Origin: CAJBIL01 sp049295655
Lineage (GTDB): Bacteria > Pseudomonadota > Gammaproteobacteria > Burkholderiales > Rhodocyclaceae
Assembly (NCBI GenBank): GCA_049295655.1
Contig: JBAQRB010000107.1
Span: forward strand, 1 to 14,499
Length of the DNA stretch: 14,499 nt
Direction of reading: 5' to 3'
Under the pieces are notes generated by a model that searched no databases, was not told where the DNA came from, and saw only the letters and a program-made list of their open reading frames with translations. Numbering within the stretch: position 1 is the first letter of the stretch; each line of letters begins with the position of its first letter. Position numbers and translations under genes: made by a program. This document shows positions 13,997-14,499 of the stretch, piece after piece.

Positions 13997-14376
13997 CGCG
14001 ATCTCCAGTGATGCAGTAATGCTATCCAAATGGGGTGGGTAATTCCGAGGTTTCGCATTCGCATCATTCACATGGCCTGATTTTGGGTAAGCGTCCGGTC
14101 AGATACCTGCCGTTGCACCTCCAACGCGTCGACCGGCAGGTGTGGGCAAGGAGTACGCATTCGCCGCTGAAGGAAGCTGCCCTTCAGGTGGCGCACCGCG
14201 TCAACGTCGGCAACATGCGCAACACCCGCTGCTCAACTGAGTAAGCTTCACCGGCGGCTTTGGCCGAGTTTTGGCCCCTCGCCGGGAGAATCATGACCGG
14301 CGGTTCATCAGAGGCACAGCACCCGATCAGTTGTCGTGTTTGTGCATCAGCGACACAAGGGCGCTTTCTTTGCCCC
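13997..14376. other. intergenic stretch with repeat fragments, no gene seen
   Basis: About 380 bases without a supported gene. It holds a third fragment of the local repeat at 14103-14115, inside an 8-bp perfect inverted repeat (ACCTGCCG at 14105-14112 with CGGCAGGT at 14134-14141). The minus-strand open frames here match no family I know and overlap the repeat remnants. Confidence 0.5.
14105..14141. repeat. 8-bp inverted repeat built on the interspersed repeat core
   Basis: ACCTGCCG and CGGCAGGT face each other across 21 bases. ACCTGCCGTT is also the end of the repeat copy at 13140-13216, so this is probably one more remnant of the same repeat family. Confidence 0.4.
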
Positions 14377-14499
14377 CTACACCGTCGCCATAACCCGGTC
14401 GCGCAGCTTCTCGATGGCGTCGTGTTCGCCACGGACGCGGAAGAACGCGCCTTCCTCGTCGGCGCGTTCGGCGAGCACCTCGCAGTTCGCGTAGATTTC
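14377..14499 (-). CDS. C-terminal 40 codons of an unrecognised protein (cut by window edge)
   Basis: On the minus strand an open frame runs from the window edge to TAG at 14377-14379. The visible end reads EIYANCEVLAERADEEGAFF, then a basic/acidic helical stretch RVRGEHDAIEKLRDRVMATV. GC-rich codon use with strong third-position G/C matches the core genes, which supports real coding. I do not recognise the family from this fragment. Its start and most of its body lie beyond the window. Confidence 0.55.
   Translation of the reverse strand, partial: EIYANCEVLAERADEEGAFFRVRGEHDAIEKLRDRVMATV

Overview
The flanking DNA is GC-rich and carries hemP with a TonB-dependent receptor, ppa, and a nadE-glnB pair. 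This suggests a betaproteobacterium, most likely of the Rhodocyclales type (Dechloromonas/Azonexus-like). That placement is inference from gene content and protein style, not from a database comparison.

Left part (1-3984, minus strand): a haem-uptake operon. In transcription order it holds a Fur-box-covered promoter, hemP, a TonB-dependent outer-membrane receptor, a small CxxC protein, and the N-terminal 418 residues of a CobN-family chelatase that carries a signal peptide. HemP at the head and an export signal on the CobN-like protein argue for haem import with periplasmic haem processing (HmuS-like) rather than cobalamin synthesis.

Middle (4066-6849, plus strand): core housekeeping genes. 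These are ppa (inorganic pyrophosphatase) with its own terminator, nadE (glutamine-dependent NAD+ synthetase), and glnB (nitrogen regulatory PII protein), which ends in a long, strong terminator hairpin.

Right part (6850-14499): an accessory region. About 870 bases without a convincing gene lead into a distinctly AT-richer four-gene block (7720-12764, plus strand): (A) an N6-adenine DNA methyltransferase fused to a HsdS-like target-recognition segment, (B) a phosphoribosyltransferase-like protein with a PRPP-loop motif, (C) an ORC/CDC6-like AAA+ ATPase, and (D) a Rossmann-like protein with a CARF-reminiscent GTK motif near its C-terminus. B, C and D are tightly coupled (4-nt gap, then an ATGA overlap). 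A lies 89 nt or less upstream and may be frameshifted at its end by an 8-bp tandem duplication. This block is the best candidate for an uncharacterised conflict/defence system. No integrase, transposase or tRNA is seen with it.

After the block come degenerate GC-rich interspersed repeats, then a minus-strand RNase HI-fold protein with an unusual C-terminal extension, another non-coding stretch, and the last 40 codons of an unrecognised minus-strand gene cut by the window edge.
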